From positions 186,001 to 250,000 of the forward strand of contig CAVRNI010000043.1 in the NCBI GenBank assembly GCA_963722415.1: 64,000 nucleotides of DNA, written 5' to 3'. This DNA is from JALOLG01 sp963722415 (GTDB taxonomy: Bacteria; Actinomycetota; Acidimicrobiia; Acidimicrobiales; Ilumatobacteraceae). The notes beneath the pieces are model-generated. The model was given only the letters and a program-made list of their open reading frames with translations, had not been told where the DNA came from and searched no databases. A program made the translations under genes and the position numbers. Below, in pieces: positions 10,282 through 19,071 of this stretch. Each line of letters starts with the position of its first letter. Position 1 is the first letter of the stretch.

Positions 10282-10641
10282 GTGAGAGTGGAGGTCGGAG
10301 GGCCTCTCGAACCGCGGCCATCTCGACCGCGGGTGGGTGGCGGTCGTCCGGTCGTGACGGACGAGCTCGTGATCGGCGAATGGAGTCTCTCGGCAGCCGC
10401 GTGGACCGACCGCCATCTGCACGAGGAGACGAACTGGGTGCTCGAAGGCGAGCTGCATGTGACCTGCGACGGGCGGCGTGAGGTTGTCGTCCCCGGCAAC
10501 GCAGTCATCGTTCCCGCTGGCTCGCTCGCCCGCTACGAGGCTCCGATCTACGCCCGGATGCTGTTCGTCTACGGGCCGTCCCGAGATGGCCACGCCATGC
10601 TGGACGGACGCTACGAGGAGTTGGATCCGGTCGATCCTTGA
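10282..10641 (+). CDS. Small cupin-domain protein
   Basis: About 119 residues forming one cupin barrel: the first motif region has HLHEETNWVLEGELHVTCDG and the second has VVPGNAVIVPAGSLARYEA. Two His, a Glu and a later position match metal-binding cupins in part. The start is uncertain; GTG 10282 or 10288 give a protein beginning just before the first strand, whereas the ATG at 10260 is out of frame. Substrate unknown; small cupins of this kind are isomerases, dioxygenases or sensors. Confidence 0.75.
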   Translation: MRVEVGGPLEPRPSRPRVGGGRPVVTDELVIGEWSLSAAAWTDRHLHEETNWVLEGELHVTCDGRREVVVPGNAVIVPAGSLARYEAPIYARMLFVYGPSRDGHAMLDGRYEELDPVDP

Positions 10642-10726
10642 CGACCCACCATGGTCAGTCTGATCCGGGCGAGTCCATGCCTCTTAGTCTTTGACGAGAT
10701 CGATTCAGGTCGAGGGGTCCGAGCGC

Positions 10727-11307
10727 GTGCTGGTGGTCATGGTGTTGGTCGGTGTGGTGATCGGTCTGGTCAGGCCGCGCCGTGTCGCGGTTCGGCGCGC
10801 CGCGTGCCGTGGCGGTGGTGTTCGCCGCCGCAGCACTCCAGGTGGCGTCGGTCGCGACGTCCGGGGTGCTGCACGCGGTGTTGCTCGTGGTCAGCGTCTC
10901 GCTCGGCGCCCTGTGGCTCGCGCTGCAGCGTCGTCACGTTGCGAGCGTGCTCCTCGGGATCGGTGTCGCGCTGAACGTCGCCGTCGTCGTCGCCAACGGA
11001 GGGATGCCGGTCGACCCGGGCGCGTTGGCGAGTGTGGGCCGCCGAGACGTCGATGTGACGCGTGGCTTCCTGTACAAGCACGTGCCGATGACCGAGCGAC
11101 ACGCGGCTGTCGTGGCTGGGGGATCGCATCCCGGTGCCGATCCAGCGCAACGTGATCAGCGTGGGCGACGTGCTGATGGCTGTCGCGATCTGCCTGTGGG
11201 TCGCCGACGGCGTCGGTTCGTGGTGGAACGAACGACGTTCAGCCGGCGCCGTGCACCGCGAGCATGGCAGCGGCCCTGGACGCGAGGTCGTCGGAGACAG
11301 CGAGTAG
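10727..11307 (+). CDS. DUF5317 integral membrane protein
   Basis: Polytopic membrane protein of about 190 residues. Segments seen are VLVVMVLVGVVIGLV, AVAVVFAAAALQVASVA, VLHAVLLVVSVSLGALWLAL, VLLGIGVALNVAVVVANGG followed by MPVDPGAL, and after the second frame break IPVPIQRNVISVGDVLMAVAICLWVA. The NGGMPVD and VISVGDVL stretches are the family's conserved parts. Breaks near 10775 and 11100. In the last frame it runs to TAG 11305-11307, overlapping the convergent TPR-CHAT gene by about 68 nt; the true end may be slightly earlier. Function unknown. Confidence 0.7.
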
Positions 11308-13808
11308 TCGGATGTGGCGGAGGATCGCGTCGGTCGGTTCGCCTCGGGCGAGTCCACGGTGGACCTCCACGGCGAGGTCGGGCGCAGGGGCCGACGGCAG
11401 CGCACCGGGTGCGGCGATCAGCGCCTTGCAGCCGAGCTGTGAGAGCAGTGTCGGCCAGCCTGCGACGCCGACATCGGCGGGCATGCGCGCACCACCGAGC
11501 GCGCAGGACCAGAGCAGCACCGTGCTGGCCACGCGTGCGGATCGAGCGAGCTCGTATCCGTAGAGCGGGCCGTCCGCGCACTCGAGCGTCGAGAGCATCG
11601 GGTTGTCACGCCGTAGGTGCCCGTGCGCGCCGACGTGCACGAGATCGTCTGCGGCGAGGGCAGCGAGGATGTTCGCGCTCGTGACGGCCGTGCCGCGAAG
11701 CGTCGTCGCTTCCGGCCACACCTGGCTGAGCAGCTCGACCTCCCTCGACGACCCCTCGACGCCGGTCGCCGCGATGGTGACCCGCTGCACGTCCCGGTCG
11801 CCGCGTGTCCACATCCAATGTGCGCCCGACCAACAGACGCGTAGTCGACTCTCCGTCAACGACGGGAGGGCCCCGAACGAGACGTCCTCCACGGCGCTGC
11901 CGACCGGGATGACGACCACGGGATCCGTCGAGGGGTCCAGGGCGAGCGTGGCGTCGAGGTCGCCTGCGACCTGCTGCCAGTCCGAGCGCCCGAGCCGCAT
12001 GGTGGACGCGAGTCGGGTGGCGTCGCGCTGCAGTCGATCACGATCGATCTTGGTCACACGAGCGGCGTCGCGGGTGAGGTTCGACGGTCCACGCACCCGC
12101 AGGGAGCGCGACGATCCACTCGAGTTGCGTGGTCCCGAGTTCAGCCGCGAGCTCGGCGGCCGTCGGCGGCACGCGCTGTGGCTCGCGCGGACGAAGCCAA
12201 ACGGGCTCGGCCGACGAGCTCCGCCTCGAGTGCGGACTCCTCGTCGTCGAGCAGCGCGTCGTCGGCGTCGGGGTCGTGCCCGGCCTCGCGGCGGCGCAAC
12301 CAGACGGATCGGAGCGCGGCGGCCGTCTCGAGCAGCCGCTCGTCGTGCGACGGTGATGACAGGCGGCGCAACCGCTCGAGCCATCGGATCGCGCCCTCGG
12401 CGTCCCCGCGATCGAGGAGCGGGGCGAGTGCCACCCTCGTGAGCAGGCGGGTCGACGCCCCCCAGTCACCTCTCAGCTCGTACACCGTTCGCATCGCGTG
12501 CCGCGCCTCGTGCTCCTCCCAGGCCGCCTCGAGGCGACGGTCGTCGAACGTGCCGGCCTTCGCCCGATGCGCAAGCGCGGCGGCGACGTGATGATGCACG
12601 TCGGATCGAGTCGAGTCGCGCCGGTCGTGCTCGGCGCGCCGGAACAGTCGTTCTGCTTCCTCGCGGTGTCCCGCGAGCAGGGCGATCTCGCCGGCGGCGA
12701 TGAGGCCGTCGAGGCGGACCGATCGCCACGAATGCGCCTCGACGCTCGCGAGCGCGCTGGACATCGCGTCCATCGTGGCTTGCGCGGCGTCGGCACGTTC
12801 GGCGTCACCGAGCTGTTCGACGATCTCTCGGCGGGCGGCGATCTCGATGCCCGCCGCGGCGCCGCACAACGACAGCCGACCCTGCGCCGCCAGAGCGGCG
12901 GCGGACGTCGCGGTGAAGTCCAGCGCCGCCTCCCTGTCGCCGAGGTCGAGCGCGATGCGGGCTCGGAGCAGCGACGTCGCGGCCGCCCCGTGGTCGTCGC
13001 CGACCACGCGTTGCGCGACCCACGCCTCTTCGGCGAGGTCCGCCGCCTCGGACAGCAAGCCGGCGGCGTGCGCCAACTCGGCTCGGTCGGCGAGCACGAC
13101 CGGTGGCGCCGTCCACGATGGCTGACTTGCCGCATCGTGCATCAGGCGCCAGCCCTCAGCGAGGTCGCCGGCGCGGGCGGCGATCCAGCCACGGTTGTGC
13201 AGGAAGTGCGCGGCGAGCGTCAGCTCGCCGAGCTCTCGACAACGCGTCTCGGCGTCGACCGCGTCAGCTGCGGCCGCTTCGAAGTCGCCCACGTGGGCGT
13301 GCGCGAGGGCGCGGTTCATCACGAGCTTGGCGACGGTGAGATGGTCACCGGCGTTCTCGGCTGCGGGCTCGGCTCGTCCGAGCCACACCAGCGCTTCCTC
13401 GCTGCGACCGGCCCAGTGCAGGATCAACCCTCGCTGGTACCAGGCGAGCCACGCGCTCGTCACCGAGGAGCGGTTCGGCTGCGTCGAGCGTTCGCAGCGC
13501 GAGATCGCTATCGCCCGACGCGGCGAGCATGGCCGCGACGCGCACCCGGAGTGGGCCCGCCTGCTCGTCCGAGCGACGCTCGGCGAGGTCGGCGGCACGT
13601 CGGAACAGGGTGAGTGCGTCGGAGATCGTGCCAACTCGGATCGACGCCTCGGCGGCGACGGTGAGCAGAGCGATCTGCTCGGCGCCCTGTGTGCCGCGCC
13701 GGCACGGGTGATGGCTTTCCGGCGGGCCTGTTCAGGGTCCGACGCAGCGAGTTCGGTCAGCGCATCGAGTGAGGGGTCGAGTTCCTCGTCCGTCAGAGCA
13801 GCGTCCAT
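11239..13808 (-). CDS. TPR-CHAT caspase-like protease
   Basis: About 850 residues. The N-terminal two-thirds is a chain of helical repeats of TPR type (for example TVAKLVMNRALAHAHVGDFE and LAAHFLHNRGWIAARAGDL). The C-terminal third is a CHAT domain of clan CD cysteine proteases: VHVGAHGHL supplies the catalytic His and LLWSCALGG the catalytic Cys, so the active site looks intact. Breaks near 13725, 13450, 12190 and 12080. ATG 13808 overlaps the stop of the upstream small gene by 16 nt, so they are translationally coupled in the operon sigma factor, small protein, TPR-CHAT. In known TPR-CHAT systems the repeat part senses a partner and the CHAT part cleaves a specific protein; the neighbouring small protein is the obvious candidate substrate here (inference). 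Confidence 0.85.
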
Positions 13809-14254
13809 GCCGTGCGGACACGACGCCCGTCGACGAGCACGACCTCAACTGATGCCGGGCCGGACTGCGGGGTCACTCGGAAGCAGCCGTTGTCGTCGAG
13901 CTCCAGTGGCCGCGAGGATCCGCCCGCGTCGAGCCAGCGTGCGCTCTGGCCGGCCCCTTCGATCCGCCCGGCGACCCTTCGATCGATCGAGTCGACCGTC
14001 AAGGACACGGTGAGGGCGTCGAGCCGGTAGAGGTGTTGACGTTCGGCCGTGCCGCCGCGGTGGCTGGCTCGCTGTCCGGCGTCGAGATGCTCCTCGACCT
14101 CGGCGATCAGCGCGTCGGTCCGCGCGATCCAGAACGCGTTGACCGCCGCTTCGAGATGCTCGTCGGTGATCTCGCCCGCCAGGGCTTCGCCGAGCTCGGC
14201 GAGCAGGAGGTCGGCTGCCTCGTCGTCGAGCAGAACTTCATCCACGTCGCTCAC
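13793..14254 (-). CDS. Middle protein of the sigma/CHAT operon: candidate anti-sigma factor or CHAT substrate
   Basis: 153 residues, GTG start with GGGAG 6 nt upstream. Two parts: an acidic helical N-terminal half (VDEVLLDDEAADLLLAELGE through ARTDALIAEVEEHLDA, residues ~4-65) and a C-terminal beta-rich half (YRLDALTVSLTVDSIDRRV to GRRVRTAWTLL, residues ~75-153), joined by a polar linker (GQRASHRGGTAERQ). No zinc-finger anti-sigma motif (HxxxCxxC) and no membrane segment. Its place between a sigma factor and a protease, with gaps of 29 nt and an overlap of 16 nt, suggests it holds the sigma factor and is removed by the protease, with the linker as the possible cut site. That role is inferred from position only; I do not recognise a named family. 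Confidence 0.7.
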   Translation of the reverse strand: MSDVDEVLLDDEAADLLLAELGEALAGEITDEHLEAAVNAFWIARTDALIAEVEEHLDAGQRASHRGGTAERQHLYRLDALTVSLTVDSIDRRVAGRIEGAGQSARWLDAGGSSRPLELDDNGCFRVTPQSGPASVEVVLVDGRRVRTAWTLL

Positions 14255-14283
14255 CCGAGTCTCCCTTCCGCGTCCGTGACACG

Positions 14284-14853
14284 TCACCATGATCCATGAG
14301 TTGCACTGAGCTTGGTGAGACAGCGACGGCGCGTCGGACCGATGCTGCCGACCGGTATGTCGACCTGGCTCGAGATCTCGTCGTAGGAGTAGCGAGCGTC
14401 TGCGCTCAACATCGCCAGCAGCAGCCGGCATTGTTCGCCCAGGCGGCGGAACGCCGCGCGCAGCTCCCGATGTCGTTCGGCCCTCAAGAGCAGGTCGACG
14501 GCGCTGTGGTCGTCGTCGAGATCGAGGCTGCCGAGCAGAACCGCCGGCGGTGGACGTCGCGCACGCTTCGAGACACAGATCGCCTCGCGCCGAGTCGTCG
14601 ATACCAACCATCCCGGCAACGCCGCCGGCTGGGTGATCCGACCCAGGTGTTCGGCGAGCCGCATCCACGTCGTCTGCGTCACGTCGGCGGCGTCGGCTTC
14701 GGACAGCCCGCACGCCCGCGCGGTCGCCCACAACAGCCCGTGGAACTGGGCGACCAGCTCGGACCAGGCCCGTTCGTCACCGTCAGCCGCAGCTTCGAGT
14801 AGGGTCCCGACCTGCATAGCACTCTCGGTTGTGGTCACACCCAATCGGTTCAT
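14284..14853 (-). CDS. ECF-type RNA polymerase sigma factor
   Basis: About 189 residues with region 2 (ELVAQFHGLLWATARACGLS, then ADVTQTTWMRLAEHL) and region 4 (RLGEQCRLLLAMLSADARYS followed by YDEISSQVDIPVGSIGPTRR, a helix-turn-helix). There is no region 3, as in ECF factors. ATG 14853 is taken as start; ATG 14817, twelve codons in, is possible and no strong RBS precedes either. First gene of the operon sigma, middle protein, TPR-CHAT. Candidate target promoters with matching spacing lie just upstream (14860 and 15161). Confidence 0.88.
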   Translation of the reverse strand: MNRLGVTTTESAMQVGTLLEAAADGDERAWSELVAQFHGLLWATARACGLSEADAADVTQTTWMRLAEHLGRITQPAALPGWLVSTTRREAICVSKRARRPPPAVLLGSLDLDDDHSAVDLLLRAERHRELRAAFRRLGEQCRLLLAMLSADARYSYDEISSQVDIPVGSIGPTRRRCLTKLSATHGSW

Positions 14854-14859
14854 TCCGCG

Positions 14860-14896
14860 ACTCGATGTATCAGCAAGCGACGAGCGCACTCTCCTT
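14860..14896 (+). promoter_or_regulatory. Two-block promoter-like element, copy 1
   Basis: ACTCGATGTATCA (14860-14872), 11 nt, then GCGCACTCTCCT (14884-14895). The same 13-nt block, with the second block GCGCCCTCTTCT at the same 24-nt offset, recurs at 15161. Two blocks with fixed spacing beside an ECF sigma gene fit a -35/-10 pair. On the + strand this copy would start transcription about 55 nt before the small peptide gene at 14959. Promoter identity is inferred. Confidence 0.55.
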
Positions 14897-14958
14897 GTGT
14901 AAGGCCATTGGCGGGGCGACCGACGGAACATTCGCCCAGCAACAGAGGAGTATGCGCA

Positions 14959-15051
14959 ATGGCAGTACGCAGTCTGGGTCGCGTCGCGACCGGAATCGCG
15001 GCGCTCGCCGCTGGATGGCTGACCCTGGGAGCCCCGATCATCCCCTGGTGA
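14959..15051 (+). CDS. 30-residue signal-peptide-like small protein
   Basis: ATG preceded by AGAGGAG at 8-9 nt, the best RBS in this intergenic region. The product begins MAVRSLGRVATGIAALAAGW, with two arginines and then a continuous hydrophobic stretch, and ends in LGAPIIPW before TGA. It looks like a membrane-inserted or secreted peptide. It lies downstream of element copy 1, divergent to the sigma factor. The reading frame is too short for codon statistics to prove it, and I know no named relative. Confidence 0.5.
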   Translation: MAVRSLGRVATGIAALAAGWLTLGAPIIPW

Positions 15052-15160
15052 CACAGACGGACCACACGACGCGGTGACGGCACCGTTCGGGTGCCCGGAA
15101 CACGCGTCAACATAGGGACATCTTGGCAGACGCCGAGACCGGCCCGTTCGAATTTTCTCA

Positions 15161-15197
15161 ACTCGATGTATCAAACGCGCGCGTGCGCCCTCTTCTC
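15161..15197 (+). promoter_or_regulatory. Two-block promoter-like element, copy 2
   Basis: ACTCGATGTATCA (15161-15173), 11 nt, GCGCCCTCTTCT (15185-15196). Identical first block and identical spacing to the copy at 14860. It lies about 150 nt before the REC-EAL start codon at 15348. Between them I see only GGAGGGAG at 15221-15228 and a nine-codon frame at 15242-15271 with no good RBS spacing. Confidence 0.55.
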
Positions 15198-15347
15198 GGT
15201 TATCTAACCGCGATCGGCCGGAGGGAGTGCGGGAACCGAGAATGAACGACCAGCGCGCATTCGCCGCATAGCCGCGTGCCCCCGACGACGATCTCCGACG
15301 CGTACGCGGGGGCGCTTCGGCGCGCCTGCCCGGATGGAGCGCGGATC

Positions 15348-16559
15348 ATGACGCGCGCGAAGGATCCGTCGGCCGTCGACTGCGTGCTGATCGTCGACGA
15401 CGTCGAGTCCAACGTTCAGCACCTCGAGCTCATACTGCGGATGGCCGGGGCCTCGAGCGTCCACACCGTCACCGACGCCCGGAGCGCCGTCGATCGCTGC
15501 CTCGAGGTCCTGCCCGACGTCGTCCTGATGGACCTCGACATGCCGCACGTCGACGGCCACGAGGTGCTCACCTCGGTGCGCCGGGTCCTGCCCGACGAGG
15601 GGTTTCTCCCGGTGCTCGTGCTGACGAGCGACACCACGACCCAGGCGCGTGAGCGGGCGCTCGATGCCGGGGTCAACGACTATCTCACCAAGCCCTACGA
15701 CGACGTCGAGTTCGTCCAGCGGGTCAGGAACCTCCTCACCATGCGAGCGCTCTACCGGACGGTTCACCGCCACAACCTCGAGCTGCAAGCCGAGCTCGAC
15801 GCGCACGCGGAGGGGCACCGGCGCGTCACCGTCGAGCGCGACCTCCGGCGCGCTCGCGTCGCAGATGTCATCGCTGACGGCGCACTCCGAATGGTGTACC
15901 AACCGATCGTCGACCTCGCCGGCGGGCAAACCGTCGGCGTGGAGGCGTTGGCACGATTCGACGGCGATCCGCCACGTTCGCCGGCGGCGTGGTTCGCGGA
16001 GGCCGCCGAGGTCGGCTTGGCCATCGAGCTCGATCTCGCCGCGATCGAGGCGTCGCTCGGGGCGCTCGACTGGCTGCCCGACGACGTGTTCCTCTCACTC
16101 AACGTGTCGCCGGCGACCGCGATCAGCGGCCGCCTCCACGAGTGCTTACGCGGGGTCCCCAGCAACCGGATCGTCCTCGAGCTGACCGAGCACACCCGGA
16201 TCGACGACTACGACGTCTTGCGGGCCGCGCTCGACGAGCTGCGCCAAGACGGCGCGCGCATCGCCGTCGACGACGCCGGTGCGGGCTACGCCGGCCTTCA
16301 GCAGATCCTTCGCTTGCGGCCGGACATCGTCAAGCTCGACCTCGAGTTCACCCGCACCATCGACGCCGATCCCGTTCGGCGAGCACTCGCCACCTCGCTC
16401 GTCACGTTTGGCCGCGACACTGGCGAGTTGATCATCGCCGAGGGCATCGAGACACTCGAGGAGTTCGACACGCTCGGGCGCCTCGGCGTGTGCTGGGGGC
16501 AGGGCTTCTATCTCGCCCGGCCCGGCCCGCTGGCCGATCACGGCCCGGTCCACCGCTGA
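15348..16559 (+). CDS. Response regulator with EAL domain, cyclic-di-GMP phosphodiesterase
   Basis: 403 residues, intact. REC domain at ~5-125 with phospho-acceptor VVLMDLDMPHVDG and the TKPYD lysine; EAL domain at ~165-400. The catalytic set is complete: VEALARF, LSLNVSP, LELTEHT, VDDAGAGYA, DIVKLD, AEGIET and GQGFYLARP, so it should hydrolyse c-di-GMP. ATG 15348 has GGAG 9-10 nt upstream; a GTG at 15276 in the same frame lacks this. There is no histidine kinase beside it, so phosphorylation must come from elsewhere. Preceded by element copy 2, which suggests control by the adjacent sigma factor. Confidence 0.92.
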   Translation: MTRAKDPSAVDCVLIVDDVESNVQHLELILRMAGASSVHTVTDARSAVDRCLEVLPDVVLMDLDMPHVDGHEVLTSVRRVLPDEGFLPVLVLTSDTTTQARERALDAGVNDYLTKPYDDVEFVQRVRNLLTMRALYRTVHRHNLELQAELDAHAEGHRRVTVERDLRRARVADVIADGALRMVYQPIVDLAGGQTVGVEALARFDGDPPRSPAAWFAEAAEVGLAIELDLAAIEASLGALDWLPDDVFLSLNVSPATAISGRLHECLRGVPSNRIVLELTEHTRIDDYDVLRAALDELRQDGARIAVDDAGAGYAGLQQILRLRPDIVKLDLEFTRTIDADPVRRALATSLVTFGRDTGELIIAEGIETLEEFDTLGRLGVCWGQGFYLARPGPLADHGPVHR

Positions 16560-16718
16560 CATCGGACCACAGCACCGATCTCGCGCCGAGCATCGACGTC
16601 TGGAAGGGATCCGCCGGGTAATTTCCGGACGGACGGCTTCGTCGCCCGATGCTAGGGTTTCTCTGGCTGCTCTTCTCGTCCTGCCACCTGTGGACTGCCA
16701 GCAGCTGGGAGCTCACAA

Positions 16719-17747
16719 ATGGTGGATGAGGGCAAGCTGTCCCAGGTGCTCTGCGACTTCGCTCGGACGATGATCACCGAGTCTCCGATGCAGGGGATCG
16801 CGGACAGATTGGTCGAAGTGCATCGTCGAGGTGCTCCCGGTCACGAGTGCAGGCGTCACGTTGATCGTCCCGGAGACGGGGTCCCGGTACATCGCTGCGT
16901 CTGACGAGTCGGCGTTGCGGTACGAGCAGCTCCAGAGCGACATCCAGGACGGACCGTTTCACGTGGCCCACGCGACGGGCGAGGCCGTCAGGGTTGCGGA
17001 TCTGCATGACTGACGTGCGTTTCTCGCAGTTCGCCGCGGCGGCAATGCCGACCGGTTTGGCGGCGGTGTTCACGTTCCCGCTGCGCCACGACACCGATCG
17101 ACTCGGTGCGATGGACCTGTATCGCAACACGACCGGGCCACTCGACCCGCACGACTTCAGCATCGCCCAGACCCTGGCCGACGTCACCGCCGCCTACCTG
17201 GTCATGGCCCGCGCCCGTGACGACGCACGCGCCGCTGCCGAGAGCTTCAAGCAGATCGCCTTGCACGACCTGCTCACCGGGTTGCCGAACCGCCAGTTGC
17301 TGGAAGACCGGATCGAGAGTGCCGCGCAGCGCGCCCGACGGACTGAGACGTCCGCCGCGATCCTGTTCGTCGACCTCGATCAGTTCAAGCGGGTCAACGA
17401 CGCCTACGGCCACGACGTGGGCGACGAGTTGCTGGTTGCCATTGCTCGCCGATTGTCGACCTTGATCCGGCCGAGCGACACGCTGGCGCGTATTTCGTGG
17501 TGACGAGTTCGTGTTCCTCTGTGAGGACCTCGACAGCCCCGACGACGTCGACCTCATCACGACTCGCATCGCTGACGCGCTGGCGGCCCCCTTCGAGTCG
17601 GCCGGTTACGAGATCACGATCACCGCCAGCGTCGGCGTCGCCTACGCCGGGCCGGGCAGGAGAATCTCGACCGACCTCGTCAGCGAGGCCGACAAGGCGA
17701 TGTACGAGGCAAAGCGCTCACGCAACGTGTCGATTCCCATTGACTGA
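16719..17747 (+). CDS. GAF-GGDEF diguanylate cyclase
   Basis: About 340 residues across three frames. The GAF sensor part reads VLPVTSAGVTLIVPETGSRY through GPFHVAHATGEAVRVADL, then FTFPLRHDTDRLGAMDLYR. The GGDEF part starts at HDLLTGLPNRQLLEDRIE and includes ILFVDLDQFKRVNDAYGHDV. The signature reads as SGDEF if one extra T at about 17498 is removed; as written it would be RGDEF after a stop. Other breaks near 16825 and 17005. ATG has GGGAG 7 nt upstream. It makes c-di-GMP and lies next to the EAL gene. The stop overlaps the TTG start of the methyltransferase. Confidence 0.85.
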
Positions 17748-18357
17748 CCCAGTCCGGCGGGCCCGGTCGATCTCGAGCGTCGAGCAGGCCGCGGCGCTGT
17801 ACGCGGAATGGGCGTCGACCTACGATGCCGACGTCTTCGGCGAGCTCGGGTTCACCGGAAGTGGCCGGATCGCCGAGCTGCTCGTCAGTGTCCTGCCCGA
17901 CCCGACGCTGCCGGTGATCGATCTGGGTTGCGGTACCGGCGCGGTTGGGCAGCGACTCGCGCAGCTCGGTGTGACCACGGTCGACGGTGTCGACCTGTCA
18001 CCGGAGATGCTCGCCGTCGCGGCGAACACCGGCGCCTACCGCGGTCTCACGGTGGCCGATCTCCATACGCTCGAAGCTCCGCCCGGCTCGCTCTACGCGG
18101 CGTCGGTGAGCGCAGGGACGTTCACCACCGGCCATGTGGGACCTGAGGTCGTGCCGCGACTGCTCGATCTCCTTCGTCCTGACGGCATCGTCGCCTGGGT
18201 GATCGCGGAGGCGGTCTGGCCTCAGTTCGAGCCCGTCCTGGCCGCGAGCGAACTCGCCGTCCTGCACCAGGCGGTCGAACCAATCCGGCGAGATGGACCA
18301 CCGGAGGCGGTGATGTTCGTCGCCCACATGATGGGCGGCAGTGGTGACCGGAGCTGA
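17740..18357 (+). CDS. Class I SAM-dependent methyltransferase
   Basis: 205 residues with motif I VIDLGCGTGAVGQRL and the post-motif acidic VDGVDLSPEMLAV. The probable start is TTG 17740, overlapping the GGDEF stop by 8 nt, which implies coupled translation. The C-terminus ends GPPEAVMFVAHMMGGSGD. The closest general type is the Williams-Beuren-like/small-molecule methyltransferase group; the substrate cannot be read from sequence. Convergent with the DHFR-like gene with a 4-bp gap. Confidence 0.82.
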   Translation: MTDPVRRARSISSVEQAAALYAEWASTYDADVFGELGFTGSGRIAELLVSVLPDPTLPVIDLGCGTGAVGQRLAQLGVTTVDGVDLSPEMLAVAANTGAYRGLTVADLHTLEAPPGSLYAASVSAGTFTTGHVGPEVVPRLLDLLRPDGIVAWVIAEAVWPQFEPVLAASELAVLHQAVEPIRRDGPPEAVMFVAHMMGGSGDRS

Positions 18358-18361
18358 GGCC

Positions 18362-18952
18362 TCACGACGCCAGGCGGTAGGTGCACACCTGCACGCCCGT
18401 GCCCGCCGTGACGCACCTGACGAGCTGCATCGGTCTGGCCATGCCGTCCTCGGGGAAGATGCGCTTGCCGCCGCCGAGCAGGATCGGCTCGATCATCAGG
18501 TTGAGCTCGTCGACCAGGCCCGCGGCGAGCAGGGCCTCGACCAGGCTGGCGCTGCCCCAGATCACCAAGTCGCCACCGGCCTGACCGCGCAGCGCGGCGA
18601 TGTCGCCGACGGCGTCGTCGGGCGACAGCAACGTCGTGTTGTTCCACGTCAGGTCGTCCTGCGTCAGCGTCCGTGAGGCCACGTACTTCTTGATCGCGTT
18701 CATCTGGTCGGCGTACGGGTCGCCCGCGCGGTCCGGCCACGCTGCCGCCATGCCCTGCCACGTGCGCCGGCCGAAGAGCAGCGCCTCGGCCGTCGTCATC
18801 CCCTCGCCGATTGCCGTCCCCATCACCTCGGGATCGAAGTACGGCGCCGACCAGCCACCGTGGGCGAAGCCGCCCGCGGGGTCCTCCTCGGCGCCGCCCG
18901 GTGCCTGCACAACGCCGTCAAGGCTCATGAACTCGTTCACCACGACTCGCAT
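18362..18952 (-). CDS. Dihydrofolate-reductase-family protein (RibD C-terminal type)
   Basis: 196 residues, intact, with GGAGGAG upstream of ATG. The N-terminus MRVVVNEFMSLDGVVQAPGG, the GRRTWQGMAAAWP segment and DLVIWGSASLVEALL are the NADPH-binding features of the YyaP/RibD-C family. Members are oxidoreductases of unknown substrate and are often found as stand-alone proteins in actinobacteria. True folate reduction is unlikely, as this branch lacks the FolA residues. Confidence 0.88.
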   Translation of the reverse strand: MRVVVNEFMSLDGVVQAPGGAEEDPAGGFAHGGWSAPYFDPEVMGTAIGEGMTTAEALLFGRRTWQGMAAAWPDRAGDPYADQMNAIKKYVASRTLTQDDLTWNNTTLLSPDDAVGDIAALRGQAGGDLVIWGSASLVEALLAAGLVDELNLMIEPILLGGGKRIFPEDGMARPMQLVRCVTAGTGVQVCTYRLAS

Positions 18953-19071
18953 CGCTCACTCCTCCATGTCTGGTTCCGACTCCCTTTGACCGGACCAGGC
19001 TCGCGAACTCATCGCTCCGGCGCGCAGCCCAACTCGTCGTCGCTCGGACGACACGTTGGTTGCGGAGGACG

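Noticed and set aside
11239..14853. A type III-E CRISPR (craspase) locus
   Set aside because: Only the sigma/small protein/TPR-CHAT part has a counterpart. No Cas7-11, no Csx31, no adaptation genes and no repeat-spacer array occur anywhere in the window.
17470..17530. Degenerate GGDEF domain (RGDEF with a premature stop)
   Set aside because: Removing one extra T at about 17498 restores an uninterrupted frame with SGDEF, a normal active variant; an error is the simpler reading.
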